Of a DNA stretch of 64,000 bases, positions 49,297 through 61,005 are shown one piece after another. The stretch comes from Imhoffiella fuscus. GTDB lineage: Bacteria > Pseudomonadota > Gammaproteobacteria > Chromatiales > Chromatiaceae. The position numbers were made by a program, and so were the translations under genes. The stretch is taken from contig NZ_JBHUHX010000007.1 of NCBI RefSeq assembly GCF_042682685.1, positions 124,001-188,000 on the forward strand, written 5' to 3'. A model generated the notes under the pieces. The model searched no databases, was not told the DNA's origin, and saw only the letters and a program-made list of their open reading frames with translations. Each line of letters begins with the position of its first letter. The stretch's first letter is position 1.

Positions 49297-51023
49297 GCAC
49301 AAGGTTAGTGGTCGATCCGGTGACCCGGATCGAGGGCCATCTGCGGATCGAGGCGCAGATGGATGGCAATCTGATCCAAAGCGCCTACTCGTCCGGCACC
49401 ATGGTGCGCGGCATCGAACTGATCGTGCGCGACCGCGATCCGCGCGACGCCTGGGCCTTCGTTCAGCGCATCTGCGGTGTCTGCACCCTGGTGCATGGAT
49501 TGGCTGGGGTCCGCGCCGTCGAAGATGCGCTCGACTATCCCATCCCACCCAATGCGGAGCTGATCCGCAATCTCATGGTGGGCGCTCAGTACGTGCATGA
49601 CCATGTCATGCACTTCTATCACCTCCATGCGCTCGACTGGGTCGATGTCGTCTCCGCGCTGAGCGCAGATCCCAAGGCGACCTCCGAACTGGCCCAGTCC
49701 ATCAGTCGCTATCCCAAGTCGTCACCGGGCTATTTCGGGGACGTCCAGCGGAAGCTGAAGGGATTCGTCGAGTCGGGTCAGCTCGGGATCTTCGCCAACG
49801 GCTATTGGGGGCATCCGGCCTACAGGCTGCCGCCAGAGGCCAATTTGACGGCGGTCGCCCACTATCTCGATGCGCTCGCCTGGCAGCGCGAGGTGGCGCA
49901 GCTTCATGCCATTTTCGGCGGCAAGAACCCGCATCCCAATCTGGTCGTGGGCGGCGTTCCCTGTGCCATCAGCATCGACTCTGGAAGCCAGGCAGGGACG
50001 GCGCTCGATATGGCTGGGCTGGAGCGGGTGCGTTCGCTCATCGCCGAGATGCATGCGTTTGTGGAACAGGTCTATCTGCCGGACACGGTTGCGATCGCGG
50101 GCTTCTACAAGGATTGGTTCCAGCAGGGCGAGGGCGTCGGCAATTTCATGTGCTACGGCGATTTTCCCGCCAAGGGCTTCGGCGATCGCAGCTCTTATCT
50201 GGTGCCTGGCGGTGTCATCCTTGATCGGAATCTCGCCGACATCCGCGAGGTCGACCTGAATGCCGAGGACGAGATCCAGGAATTCGTCTCGCGCTCCTGG
50301 TACGACTATGACGCCGGCAGGAACGCGGGGCTGCATCCCTACAGCGGCGAGACCGACTTCGATTACACCGGACCCGAGCCGCCCTACCAGCAGCTGGACG
50401 TTGACAACCAGTATTCGTGGCTCAAGTCACCCCGCTGGCGTGGCCGTCCCGTGGAGGTCGGGCCGCTGGCGCGGGTCCTGATGCTCTACGCGACCGGGCA
50501 TACGCGGACCAAGGAACTGGCCGACGGCATGCTCGCCTCGCTCGATCTGCCGCTCGAAGCGCTCTATTCGACGATGGGCAGAACGGCGGCCAGGGCCTTG
50601 GAGACCCAGATCATGGTCGAGGCTATGGATGGCTGGTACGACCAACTGCTCGCCAATATTCGTGGCGGGGATCTGCGAACCTTCAACGAGACGCTCTGGG
50701 ATCCCTCGACCTGGCCGTCCAAGGCCAAGGGGGTCGGCCATCTGGAGGCGCCGCGCGGTGCATTGGGGCATTGGATCGTCATTGAGGATGGTCGCACCGC
50801 CAACTATCAGGCCGTGGTACCCAGTACCTGGAACGCGGGTCCGCGTGACGCAAGCGGGCAACTTGGCCCCTATGAAGCCGCGCTTGAGGGGCATGCCCTG
50901 GCCGATGTGGATCGGCCGATCGAGATCCTGCGAACGGTGCACAGCTTCGACCCCTGTATCGCCTGCGCGGTCCATCTGACAGACCCGGATGGGGAGGAGG
51001 TGTTGAAGGTTCGCGTTCGCTGA
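49293..51023 (+). CDS. hynL: [NiFe] hydrogenase large subunit, Isp-type, copy 2
   Basis: 576 residues. Active-site Cys in RICGVC and DPCIACAVH; a 15-residue C-terminal extension after the His as in copy 1. It overlaps isp2 by ATGA, whereas in operon 1 there is a 65-base gap. No maturation gene follows; a distant HynD/HypC set (9893, 10452) would have to act on it. Confidence 0.97.
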   Translation: MSTRLVVDPVTRIEGHLRIEAQMDGNLIQSAYSSGTMVRGIELIVRDRDPRDAWAFVQRICGVCTLVHGLAGVRAVEDALDYPIPPNAELIRNLMVGAQYVHDHVMHFYHLHALDWVDVVSALSADPKATSELAQSISRYPKSSPGYFGDVQRKLKGFVESGQLGIFANGYWGHPAYRLPPEANLTAVAHYLDALAWQREVAQLHAIFGGKNPHPNLVVGGVPCAISIDSGSQAGTALDMAGLERVRSLIAEMHAFVEQVYLPDTVAIAGFYKDWFQQGEGVGNFMCYGDFPAKGFGDRSSYLVPGGVILDRNLADIREVDLNAEDEIQEFVSRSWYDYDAGRNAGLHPYSGETDFDYTGPEPPYQQLDVDNQYSWLKSPRWRGRPVEVGPLARVLMLYATGHTRTKELADGMLASLDLPLEALYSTMGRTAARALETQIMVEAMDGWYDQLLANIRGGDLRTFNETLWDPSTWPSKAKGVGHLEAPRGALGHWIVIEDGRTANYQAVVPSTWNAGPRDASGQLGPYEAALEGHALADVDRPIEILRTVHSFDPCIACAVHLTDPDGEEVLKVRVR

Positions 51024-51085
51024 CTTGATTCCGTGGTCGGGCGGGGTTGCTCAAGCACGCGCCGAGCGGCGATCCAACGGCCGGT

Positions 51086-51149
51086 TCCCGCAATCGCGGG
51101 CTCGGTTTCGATAATGAATCGTCTGCGGCCTGGCCCTGGGAGGCCAGGT
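51086..51149. terminator. Two short hairpins after hydrogenase operon 2
   Basis: cccgc-aatc-gcggg near 51088-51101 and cctggcc (51130-51136) with ggccagg (51143-51149). No T tract follows; weak termination or stabilisation of the hynL transcript. Confidence 0.4.
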
Positions 51150-51263
51150 GTTAGGCTCTGTCTGGCGGGCTGGAGAGACGTGTGAGGGCGTCGGGCCTGC
51201 TCAAAAAGGCGGCAGGATGGTAGGATCACGCCTTTTCTCTCCACCGCCAACAGAGTGATGCAC

Positions 51264-52520
51264 ATGGCCTATCAGAAGATACAGATTCCGACCACGGGCG
51301 AAAAGATCCAGGTCAATTCCGACTTTTCCCTCAGTGTTCCCGATAAGCCGATCATCCCCTTCATCGAAGGTGACGGTATCGGTGTCGATATCACCCCGGT
51401 GATGCGCGCGGTGGTCGATGCGGCGGTCGAGAAGTCCTACGGCGGCAAGCGTCAGATCCAGTGGATGGAGATCTATGCCGGCGAGAAGTCGACTCGGACC
51501 TATGGCGAGGATGTCTGGTTGCCCGAGGAGACTATGGAAGCGGTCAGGGATTTCGTCGTGTCCATCAAGGGGCCGCTCACGACGCCGGTGGGTGGCGGCA
51601 TCCGCTCGCTCAACGTGGCGCTGCGTCAGCAGCTGGATCTCTATGTCTGCCTGCGTCCGGTGCGTTATTTCAGTGGCACCCCCAGCCCGCTGAAGGAGCC
51701 CGAGCATACCGACATGGTCATCTTCCGCGAGAATTCGGAGGATATCTACGCGGGTATCGAATGGCAGCAGGGCAGTGCCGAGGCGCAACGCCTGGTCGAT
51801 TTCCTGCGCAACGAGATGGGCGTCACCAAGATCCGCTTCCCCGAGACCTCCGGCATCGGCATCAAGCCGGTCTCCAAGGACGGCACCGAGCGCCTGGTCC
51901 GCAAGGCGATCCAGTATGCTATCGACAACGATCGTCCGTCGGTGACCTTGGTGCACAAGGGCAATATCATGAAATTCACCGAGGGCGCCTTCAAGGAATG
52001 GGGCTATGACCTGGCTAAGTCCGAGTTCGGTGCGGCCGAAATCGATGGCGGACCCTGGTGCAGCTTCAAGAACCCCAAAACCGGCCGTGAGATCGTCGTC
52101 AAGGATGTGATCGCCGATGCCTTCCTGCAGCAGATCCTGCTGCGCCCGAAGGAGTACTCGGTGATCGCTACGCTCAATCTCAACGGCGACTACATCTCCG
52201 ATGCACTGGCGGCTCAGGTCGGTGGAATCGGCATGGCTCCGGGTGCCAACCTGTCCGATTCGGTCGCCATGTTCGAGGCGACCCACGGCACGGCGCCCAA
52301 ATACGCAGGCAAGGATCAGGTCAACCCGGCCTCCCTCATCCTCTCGGCTGAGATGATGCTGCGTCACATGGGGTGGACCGAGGCGGCCGATCTCATCATC
52401 AAGGGTGTGGAAGGCGCGATCGCGGCCAAGACCGTGACCTACGACTTGCATCGTCTGATGGACGACGCCACCAAGCTGAGCTGCTCTGGATTCGGTGCGG
52501 CGGTGATCGGGAAGATGTAA
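51264..52520 (+). CDS. icd: Isocitrate dehydrogenase (NADP)
   Basis: 418 residues, as in E. coli Icd (416). Motifs IEGDGIGVDI, GGGIRSLNVALRQ (the Ser is the AceK phosphorylation site in E. coli), ENSEDIYAG, KGNIMKFTEG and NLNGDYISDALAA. Start taken at the ATG at 51264; an ATG at 51258 and a GTG at 51255 are in frame. Confidence 0.96.
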   Translation: MAYQKIQIPTTGEKIQVNSDFSLSVPDKPIIPFIEGDGIGVDITPVMRAVVDAAVEKSYGGKRQIQWMEIYAGEKSTRTYGEDVWLPEETMEAVRDFVVSIKGPLTTPVGGGIRSLNVALRQQLDLYVCLRPVRYFSGTPSPLKEPEHTDMVIFRENSEDIYAGIEWQQGSAEAQRLVDFLRNEMGVTKIRFPETSGIGIKPVSKDGTERLVRKAIQYAIDNDRPSVTLVHKGNIMKFTEGAFKEWGYDLAKSEFGAAEIDGGPWCSFKNPKTGREIVVKDVIADAFLQQILLRPKEYSVIATLNLNGDYISDALAAQVGGIGMAPGANLSDSVAMFEATHGTAPKYAGKDQVNPASLILSAEMMLRHMGWTEAADLIIKGVEGAIAAKTVTYDLHRLMDDATKLSCSGFGAAVIGKM

Positions 52521-52526
52521 GAGGCT

Positions 52527-52566
52527 GGCTCTCGCGCCGGGCCGGTTTGGCCTCGGCGCGAGAGCC
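52527..52566 (+). terminator. Hairpin after icd
   Basis: 13-bp perfect arms (52527-52539, 52554-52566; ggctctcgcgccg and complement), 6 bases after the icd stop, with a nested ggcc stem in the loop. No long T tract, but position is typical for an end hairpin. Confidence 0.7.
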
Positions 52567-52612
52567 GCATCCTGTCAGATGATGACCGGGTGGCCCGGCC
52601 TGGAATGGATGG

Positions 52613-52819
52613 TCAGCTGACGCGATGGACGTTGGCTGCGTGCAGCCCCTTCGGCCCCTCGCTCAATTCGAATTCGACCCTCTGTCCCTCCCTGAGTGTT
52701 TTGTAGCCTTCCATGTCGATCGACGAAAAGTGAACGAAAACGTCCTCTTCGCGTCCATCGGGTTGCACGAAGCCGTAGCCCTTAGCGTTATTGAACCATT
52801 TAACGACACCGGTGATCAT
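52613..52819 (-). CDS. Cold-shock domain protein
   Basis: 68 residues, one cold-shock domain: GVVKWFNNAKGYGFVQPDG (RNP1) and DVFVHFSSI (RNP2). Single-strand nucleic-acid chaperone. Resembles CspD-type proteins; divergent from clpS. Confidence 0.95.
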   Translation of the reverse strand: MITGVVKWFNNAKGYGFVQPDGREEDVFVHFSSIDMEGYKTLREGQRVEFELSEGPKGLHAANVHRVS

Positions 52820-52908
52820 TGACGCACTCCTCCTAGGGTTGCGGGGCTCTCGTTAGCGATAGTTATTCTTCTTCTGGCGCCATGCCTTGAATCCGGCAGT
52901 TGACACCA

Positions 52909-52931
52909 CAACTCAGTAGTATAGTGAGTTG
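52909..52931. promoter_or_regulatory. Dyad between csp and clpS
   Basis: caactca (52909-52915) and tgagttg (52925-52931), 9-base spacer, near a ttgaca at 52900-52905. The region must drive csp on the minus strand and clpS on the plus strand. Confidence 0.4.
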
Positions 52932-53101
52932 ATTTCGCTGGTCAAATCGACTGATCGAGCGGTTTGCGAGAGGGGTGCTGGAGATGTTGGTGGGCGCTCG
53001 AACCCCCGTTTTTCCCGGTTGATTCGTTCAGGTGCGCGGTCTCGTTCCGGCTCTTGGAGGAGATCGAAGACCTGAATCAAATTTGACTAGAATCCGAGAT
53101 C

Positions 53102-53425
53102 ATGAGCAACGATATACCAGGCGAGGAACGCGACTCAGGACTCACTGTCCAAGAGGCGCGACCCAAGCTACGCCGTCCACCTTTGTTCAAGGTGTTGTTA
53201 TTGAACGACGATTACACCCCGATGGAGTTCGTCGTTCTGGTTCTGGAGATCTTCTTCGCTATGAATCGTGAAAAGGCGACCCAAGTTATGCTGCATGTGC
53301 ATACGCGTGGTGTCGGTGTCTGCGGTGTATTCACCAAGGATATCGCCGAAACCAAGGTCTCCCAGGTGAACGATTATGCGCGCACCAATCAGCATCCGCT
53401 GATGTGTACGATGGAAGAGGCTTGA
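53102..53425 (+). CDS. clpS: ClpS, N-degron adaptor
   Basis: 107 residues. PPLFKVLLLNDDYTPMEFVV and the HTRGVGVCGVFTKDIAETK region are the ClpS core that binds N-terminal Leu, Phe, Trp and Tyr and delivers them to ClpAP. Start at the ATG at 53102. 84 bases before clpA. Confidence 0.95.
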   Translation: MSNDIPGEERDSGLTVQEARPKLRRPPLFKVLLLNDDYTPMEFVVLVLEIFFAMNREKATQVMLHVHTRGVGVCGVFTKDIAETKVSQVNDYARTNQHPLMCTMEEA

Positions 53426-53509
53426 GGTGTTGCCTGTAGACCGCTGTGCGGAAGCATGACAATGATTTTATAAACCCGGTTTCATAAACCCCCGCTTGGA
53501 ATTAGGCCG

Positions 53510-55783
<2,274 letters not shown>

Positions 55784-56002
55784 TCTGGCTGGCGGTTCCT
55801 GCGGGAGGGCGGTTCGGATGGTGCGTCGCTGGATTTAGTCCAGGCGCTCGAACGATCCGCAAGCATGCGGAGAATTGTCCGCCGTTTTTCCTGCAGGGAG
55901 CGAGGCCGCCATGGATGGCGGTTGCCAACCAAGTCTGCCGCATACCTGTGTTTTCGCGCCCTGGGCGAACCGACTCAGCCGAAGCGGCGCGGTATGCTGA
56001 GC

Positions 56003-56221
56003 CTATCTGGCTCGGTAGACGATGCGGCCCTTGGTCAGATCATAAGGTGTGAGCTCGACCGTGACTTTGTCGCCGGTGAGGATGCGGATGTAGTGCTTGC
56101 GCATCTTTCCGGAAATATGAGCGGTCACGTTGTGGCCGTTTTCCAGCTGGACTCGGAAGACCGTATTCGGCAAGGTCTCAGTGACCGTGCCTTCCATTTG
56201 AATGACGTCGTCTTTTGACAT
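56003..56221 (-). CDS. infA: Translation initiation factor IF-1
   Basis: 72 residues, exact IF-1 length. MSKDDVIQMEGTVTETLPN and VELTPYDLTKGRIVYRAR end. Binds the A site of the 30S subunit. First minus-strand gene after clpA, and a usual neighbour of clpA, bpt and aat. Confidence 0.96.
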   Translation of the reverse strand: MSKDDVIQMEGTVTETLPNTVFRVQLENGHNVTAHISGKMRKHYIRILTGDKVTVELTPYDLTKGRIVYRAR

Positions 56222-56335
56222 AGTGTGTTTTCTAGGTGAACAGCTCGGCTATCAAAGCCCACGGATTATATCACATCGGATTGGGTTCGCGGCATTTCAT
56301 TCGAGGCTGCTGTCGTGCGATCTGTGAGCGGTGGG

Positions 56336-57097
56336 TCACTTGATGGCAGATCCTTCTCCGTTGCCGGGCGGGCGCCATTCCTGCCCATCCCACGCCTCGA
56401 TCGGGCGAAAGTGTTTCTTGTACGCCATTTTTTTGCTGCCCGAGATCCAGTAGCCGAGATACAGATAGGGTAGGCCGATACGTCGCGTGAGCTCTATTTG
56501 CGCGAGCACGGCGAAGGTTCCGGGGGCTTGCGCGGACAGTTCTGGGTCGAAAAAGGTATAGACGGCGGAGAGGCCGCGCTCCAGTACGTCGGTTACGGCG
56601 ACTCCGACAAGTCGTTCGTCCAACCGCAGTTCGACGAACTGGGTCCGTCCACCCCAGGGCTCGACCAGGAAGCGGCGATAGCTTTCTTCTGTCGCGTCTT
56701 CCGCCATGCTCCCATCGGGATGACGTCTTTCGAGATAACGCCGATAGAGCGCGAAGTGCTCCTCGTCGAATTCCGCCGGGCGTTCGCGGAGCAGTATCCT
56801 GGGGGCGTTCGACTTCCAGTTGCGCCGTTGCGAGCGATTCGGTGCGAAGCGATCGACCGGGATTCGCACCGGAATGCACTCGGTGCATCCTTTGCATGCA
56901 GGGCGGTAGACATGCGTCCCGCTGCGGCGGAATCCCTGATCGATCAGAGCCTGATAGGTTGAGCTGTCGATGCGGATGCTCGGATCGACGAAGAGCGTTC
57001 TGGCGAGCCGATCATCTAGGTAGGAGCACGCATGATCGGCGGTCGTGTACAGCGCGATGTGACGACCCTGTCGAGATCTATCATTCTGATTCATCAT
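56336..57097 (-). CDS. bpt: Aspartate/glutamate leucyltransferase (Bpt; Ate-like)
   Basis: 253 residues. YRPACKGCTECIPVRIPV (Cys pairs of the N-terminal domain), FLVEPWG, AVYTFFDPEL and LGYWISGSKKMAYKKHFRP. Adds Leu to N-terminal Asp or Glu, making destabilising residues for ClpS. The ATG at 57097 gives the usual length; earlier ATG codons at 57112 and upstream are possible. Between infA and aat, 32 bases from aat. Confidence 0.93.
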   Translation of the reverse strand: MMNQNDRSRQGRHIALYTTADHACSYLDDRLARTLFVDPSIRIDSSTYQALIDQGFRRSGTHVYRPACKGCTECIPVRIPVDRFAPNRSQRRNWKSNAPRILLRERPAEFDEEHFALYRRYLERRHPDGSMAEDATEESYRRFLVEPWGGRTQFVELRLDERLVGVAVTDVLERGLSAVYTFFDPELSAQAPGTFAVLAQIELTRRIGLPYLYLGYWISGSKKMAYKKHFRPIEAWDGQEWRPPGNGEGSAIK

Positions 57098-57129
57098 GAA
57101 ATTAGGACTCATCAACGAACCCCGGTTCA

Positions 57130-57879
57130 TCACGATGGTGGGGTTGTTGGCTTGGGCGCGGTCGTTTCCAATGCCGTCGTCGGATCCTCGAAACCCTCGA
57201 ACCAGTTGGAATTGAAGCCGGATCGGGGGCAATGCTCGTCGAGCAGAGTCAGGAACTCTTCGCGTGGAATCTCGATCGCCCCCATTTTGGTGAGGTGGTC
57301 GGTCCGCATCTGGCAATCGACGACGCCAAACTGCCAGTCGGCAAGACGTTTGCACAGATGGACGAGCGCGACCTTGGATGCATCCGTAACGCGACTGAAC
57401 ATGGACTCGCCAAAGAAGGCGCGGCCGATCGCGACGCCGTAGAGTCCGCCCACCAGTTCTGCTTCCCGCCAGACCTCGACCGAATGGGCAAGCCCAATTG
57501 CGTGGAGACTTTGATAGGCGGCAATCATTTGGGGCAGGAGCCAGGTTCCGCCCTGATCGTCGCGAGGTTGGGCGCAACCATGGATGACGCCGAAAAAATC
57601 GCGATCGAATGAGACTCTAAGATCATGCTTGCGCAGATGTTTTCGAAGGCTGCGGGAGATATGAATCTGCTTTGGAAAGATGACGGTGCGCGGGTCGGGA
57701 GACCACCAGAGGATGGGGTCTCCGGGGCTGAACCAGGGGAAGATGCCGCGTCGATAGGCGTTGTGCAGACGTCCTGTGCTGAGGTCGCCGCCCACGGCGA
57801 GCAGGCCGTTCGGTTCCTGCAGTGCGACGCGTGGGTCTGGAAAGGACTGTCGGTCGTAGGGGTCGAGTAGCGCGATCAT
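57130..57879 (-). CDS. aat: Leucyl/phenylalanyl-tRNA-protein transferase
   Basis: 249 residues. FPDPRVALQEPNGLLAVGG, GIFPWFSPGDPILWWSPDPR, and VGGLYGVAIGRAFFGESMFS. Adds Leu or Phe to N-terminal Lys or Arg, creating N-degrons. Usual partner of bpt and clpS-clpA. Confidence 0.96.
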   Translation of the reverse strand: MIALLDPYDRQSFPDPRVALQEPNGLLAVGGDLSTGRLHNAYRRGIFPWFSPGDPILWWSPDPRTVIFPKQIHISRSLRKHLRKHDLRVSFDRDFFGVIHGCAQPRDDQGGTWLLPQMIAAYQSLHAIGLAHSVEVWREAELVGGLYGVAIGRAFFGESMFSRVTDASKVALVHLCKRLADWQFGVVDCQMRTDHLTKMGAIEIPREEFLTLLDEHCPRSGFNSNWFEGFEDPTTALETTAPKPTTPPS

Positions 57880-57927
57880 CGACTATCCGCACCGGGCGAA
57901 GAGGCGGGTGGCTTGCGCGATATTCCA

Positions 57928-59100
57928 TCATGCAAGAGCCCGATAGGGACTATGTGTCTGCATCGCGGCGAGATACTCATCCATGCCTCTGGTGTCCTGT
58001 TCGAGGAATCGAGCAATGGCCGCTCGGAAGGTTGGGTCCGCCACCCAGTGGCCAGACCAGGTTCGGGTTGGCAGGAAACCTCGGCTGACCTTGTGCTCAC
58101 CTTGGGCGCCTGGCTCGAAGCGGTTCAAGCCCTGTTCGATGCAATATTCAAGTCCCTGATAGTAACAGGCTTCGAAGTGAAGGCTATGGAAATCCTCGGT
58201 GCATCCCCAGTGCCGTCCATAGAGCGAGTGCCTTCCAACGAGGTTGAACGCCGCCGCGACGATGCGGTTCCCCTGGTAGGCCAGCACGAGCAAAAGGTTT
58301 TCCCCCATGTCCTGTGCGATGGCCTGAAAAAAGGGGAGGGTGAGCGTCGGGAGGCCCCCTCGCTTATCGAACGTGTTGCAATAGAGGCGGTGAAAGAGGC
58401 CCCATTCCTCCTCGGTGACTTCGTCGCCTCGCACGCGGCGCAGGCGTAGCCCCGCTTCTGTGACGCGCCGACGCTCGCGTTTGATCTGCTTGCGTTTGGT
58501 CGAGGTGAAGGTATCGAGCATCTGGTCGAAGTTTTCGTACCCTCGGTTGTTCCAGTGGAACTGGCAGCCGACACGTCGCATGAATCCCTGCAACTCCAAG
58601 AGGTTTGCCTCTTCATCCGTATTGAAGAGGCAATGGGTCGAGGAGACGCCAAGGCGCTCCACGACGCGGGCGGCAGCCTGGATGAGTGCGGAGGCATGCT
58701 GCTCGCGTGCCGCGCCCTGTTCGGTGAGTATTCGCGGTCCGGTAGCGGGGGTGTAGGGCGAGGCGATGACAAGCTTGGGGTAGTAGCTCAGTCCGTGCCG
58801 ATGATAGGCGTCGGCCCATGACCAATCGAAAACGAATTCGCCATAGGAGTTGCTCTTGAGATAGCAGGGCGCCGCACCGAGCAGGTGGCCGTGCTCGTCC
58901 CTGAGTGCCAGATGCATGGGTAGCCAGCCCAGGCTTTCGCCGACGCAGCCGTGATCCTCCATGGCTGCCAGGAATTCGTGGCGCATGAACGGGGTGTCCG
59001 GGCTTGCGAGTCGATTCCAGTCACTGGCGGGGATCTCTCGAATCGCGGGGTGTGTCGTCACCCTGTAGGTGTTTGGAGCGAGTTTGATGGTGCCGTCCAT
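57928..59100 (-). CDS. COG3146/DUF482 FemAB-like acyltransferase-fold protein
   Basis: 390 residues. The sequence ASPDTPFMRHEFLAAME, LGAAPCYLKSNSYGEFVFDW and HRHGLSYYPKLVIASPYTPA is typical of DUF482, a FemAB/GNAT-related family of unknown function, often near aat in gammaproteobacteria. The C-terminal half has the FEPGAQGEHKVSRGF motif. No signal peptide. Confidence 0.85.
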   Translation of the reverse strand: MDGTIKLAPNTYRVTTHPAIREIPASDWNRLASPDTPFMRHEFLAAMEDHGCVGESLGWLPMHLALRDEHGHLLGAAPCYLKSNSYGEFVFDWSWADAYHRHGLSYYPKLVIASPYTPATGPRILTEQGAAREQHASALIQAAARVVERLGVSSTHCLFNTDEEANLLELQGFMRRVGCQFHWNNRGYENFDQMLDTFTSTKRKQIKRERRRVTEAGLRLRRVRGDEVTEEEWGLFHRLYCNTFDKRGGLPTLTLPFFQAIAQDMGENLLLVLAYQGNRIVAAAFNLVGRHSLYGRHWGCTEDFHSLHFEACYYQGLEYCIEQGLNRFEPGAQGEHKVSRGFLPTRTWSGHWVADPTFRAAIARFLEQDTRGMDEYLAAMQTHSPYRALA

Positions 59101-59146
59101 GGCATCGAGATATGGGCTCGCGGGTCAGCTCCAAGCAGGGCGGTCC

Positions 59147-60112
59147 TCAGATCGCTTCCGTTGCGAGCGCGTCGAGATATTTTTCGGCATCCAGCGCGGC
59201 CATGCAGCCGCTTCCTGCCGAGGTGATGGCCTGTCGATAGATCTGATCCATGACGTCGCCAGCCGCGAAGACACCGGGAATGGAGGTGGCGGTGGCATTC
59301 CCCTGGGTGCCGCTCTGGACCCTGATGTAGCCGTTCTCCATGTCGAGCTGTCCGGCGAAGATCTCGGTGTTGGGCTTGTGCCCGATCGCGATGAAGACGC
59401 CGTGCAGGTCGATGTCTTGGGTGGAGTCGTCCTGGGTGCTCTTGATGCGGATTCCGGTCACGCCGGTCGCGTCTCCGAGAACCTCGTCGAGGACATGGCT
59501 CCAGGCGATGCGGACGTTGCCATGCTCGACCTTCTCGAACAGCTGCTTCTGCATGATCTTCTCTGCCCGCAAGCTATCGCGTCGGTGGACCAGCACGACC
59601 TCCGAGGCGATGTTCGAGAGATAAAGGGCTTCCTCGACCGCCGTGTTGCCGCCTCCGATGACAGCGACCTTCTGATTGCGATAGAAAAAACCGTCGCAGG
59701 TCGCACATGCCGAGACTCCGCGTCCGCGGAATTCCTGCTCTGAAGGAAGGCCGGTGTACATGGCGCTGGCGCCTGTGGCGATGATGAGCGCATCGCAGGT
59801 GTAGGTGGCCGAATCACCCATGAGTTTGAGTGGGCGTCCGCTGAGATCGGTCGCATTGATGTGATCGAAGATGATCTCGGTTTCGAAGCGTTCGGCATGT
59901 CGGCGCATCCGCTCCATGAGCTCCGGGCCTTGCACGCCATCCGGGTCGCCTGCCCAGTTGTCCACCTCCGTTGTCGTCATGAGTTGCCCGCCCTGCTCGA
60001 GGCCGGTCACCAGAACGGGCTTGAGGTTGGCGCGGGCCGCGTAAACGGCTGCGGTATAGCCGGCCGGCCCTGATCCAAGGATCAGTAGCCGGCAGTGTTT
60101 GGTTTCGGGCAT
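59147..60112 (-). CDS. trxB: Thioredoxin reductase
   Basis: 321 residues, as E. coli TrxB. FAD-binding GSGPAGYTAAVYAARANL, redox-active CATC, NADPH-binding GGGNTAVEEALYL and FAAGDVMDQIYRQA. Reduces thioredoxin. The ATG at 60112 has GGAG eight bases upstream. A leader hairpin is at 60133-60160. Confidence 0.96.
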   Translation of the reverse strand: MPETKHCRLLILGSGPAGYTAAVYAARANLKPVLVTGLEQGGQLMTTTEVDNWAGDPDGVQGPELMERMRRHAERFETEIIFDHINATDLSGRPLKLMGDSATYTCDALIIATGASAMYTGLPSEQEFRGRGVSACATCDGFFYRNQKVAVIGGGNTAVEEALYLSNIASEVVLVHRRDSLRAEKIMQKQLFEKVEHGNVRIAWSHVLDEVLGDATGVTGIRIKSTQDDSTQDIDLHGVFIAIGHKPNTEIFAGQLDMENGYIRVQSGTQGNATATSIPGVFAAGDVMDQIYRQAITSAGSGCMAALDAEKYLDALATEAI

Positions 60113-60132
60113 GGGTTGCACTCCAAGGGGGA

Positions 60133-60160
60133 GGGCGAATACCTGCTTTCAGGTTCGCCC
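60133..60160. promoter_or_regulatory. Hairpin in the trxB leader
   Basis: gggcgaa-ta-cctg (60133-60145) with cagg-ttcgccc (60150-60160), two-base bulge, 11 bp, 20 bases upstream of the trxB start on the minus strand. Possible leader structure. Confidence 0.4.
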
Positions 60161-60300
60161 GCTTGCGAAGGGTTTGCTGGGAAACGGATGGAAATTTGAT
60201 TTCCGTCAATCTAATAAATTTAAGGTTTGCGGCTGGTTGCGTAAAGCCTCCGTGGCGCATGGGGTGTGACGGCAGTCGTCGATGTTGCCGTTCAGCGTGC

Positions 60301-60329
60301 TTGACATAGATGTTGGATGCACTTATATG
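60301..60329 (+). promoter_or_regulatory. Sigma-70-like promoter for the NlpC/P60 lipoprotein
   Basis: ttgaca (60301-60306), 17-base spacer, tatatg (60324-60329), 43 bases before the ATG. Exact -35, four of six at -10. Confidence 0.6.
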
Positions 60330-60372
60330 TTTATTTAAAACAGCATATTATGACTGTAATTGTGAGTTATTT

Positions 60373-60852
60373 ATGAAGGTTCGTGTGCGTTGGCTATTGA
60401 TCTGTTTAGGGGCTGTTGGGGGGCTGTTTCTCGTGTCGGGCTGTTCCAGCATCGCTGGGCGCGAGGGCGACGATGCGACGAAGCGGCGGGCTGATGTGGT
60501 TCTGGCGGGGCTGGCTCAGGTCGGAACACCCTATGTCTATGGGGGCGAGACGCCGAAAGAGGGCTTCGATTGCAGCGGGCTGACCTTCTACGCGCATCAT
60601 GTTGTGGGTTTGAATATCCCTCGAACGGCCAAGGCGCAGCGAAAGGCGGCGAAGCCTGTTTCCGGTGATCGTCCACGTCCGGGTGACATGGTTTTTTTCA
60701 AGACCGGGCCAGGTGTCTATCATGTTGGATTGATGATCGATCGAGAGCGTTTCGTGCACGCGTCGACGTCGCGTCATCGGGTACGTATCGCGCGCCTGGC
60801 AAACCCATACTGGCGCGCGCGCTATCTCGGCGCGGGAACCTATCTCAACTGA
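60373..60852 (+). CDS. NlpC/P60 (C40) peptidase lipoprotein
   Basis: 159 residues from the ATG at 60373. Signal peptide with lipobox VSGC (Cys24), then an NlpC/P60 domain: GTPYVYGGETPKEGFDCSGL (Cys67), YHVGLMI (His117) and a third polar residue, probably His129 in FVHAS. Cleaves peptidoglycan cross-bridges, probably at the outer membrane. A longer in-frame start is unlikely because it lacks a lipobox at the right distance. Confidence 0.9.
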   Translation: MKVRVRWLLICLGAVGGLFLVSGCSSIAGREGDDATKRRADVVLAGLAQVGTPYVYGGETPKEGFDCSGLTFYAHHVVGLNIPRTAKAQRKAAKPVSGDRPRPGDMVFFKTGPGVYHVGLMIDRERFVHASTSRHRVRIARLANPYWRARYLGAGTYLN

Positions 60853-61005
60853 CACGGGTCTGATCCGTCGCGCGATTCACTTAACGCTTAACGGTGAGTG
60901 ACTCGCCTTTTTCGATCTAGTGATGCAAAATGAACGACGACCTCCGGTTTGAGGCCGGGAGTGTCGAGACTTCAATACTGTGCCTAATCCCTCAGGAGTG
61001 ACTCA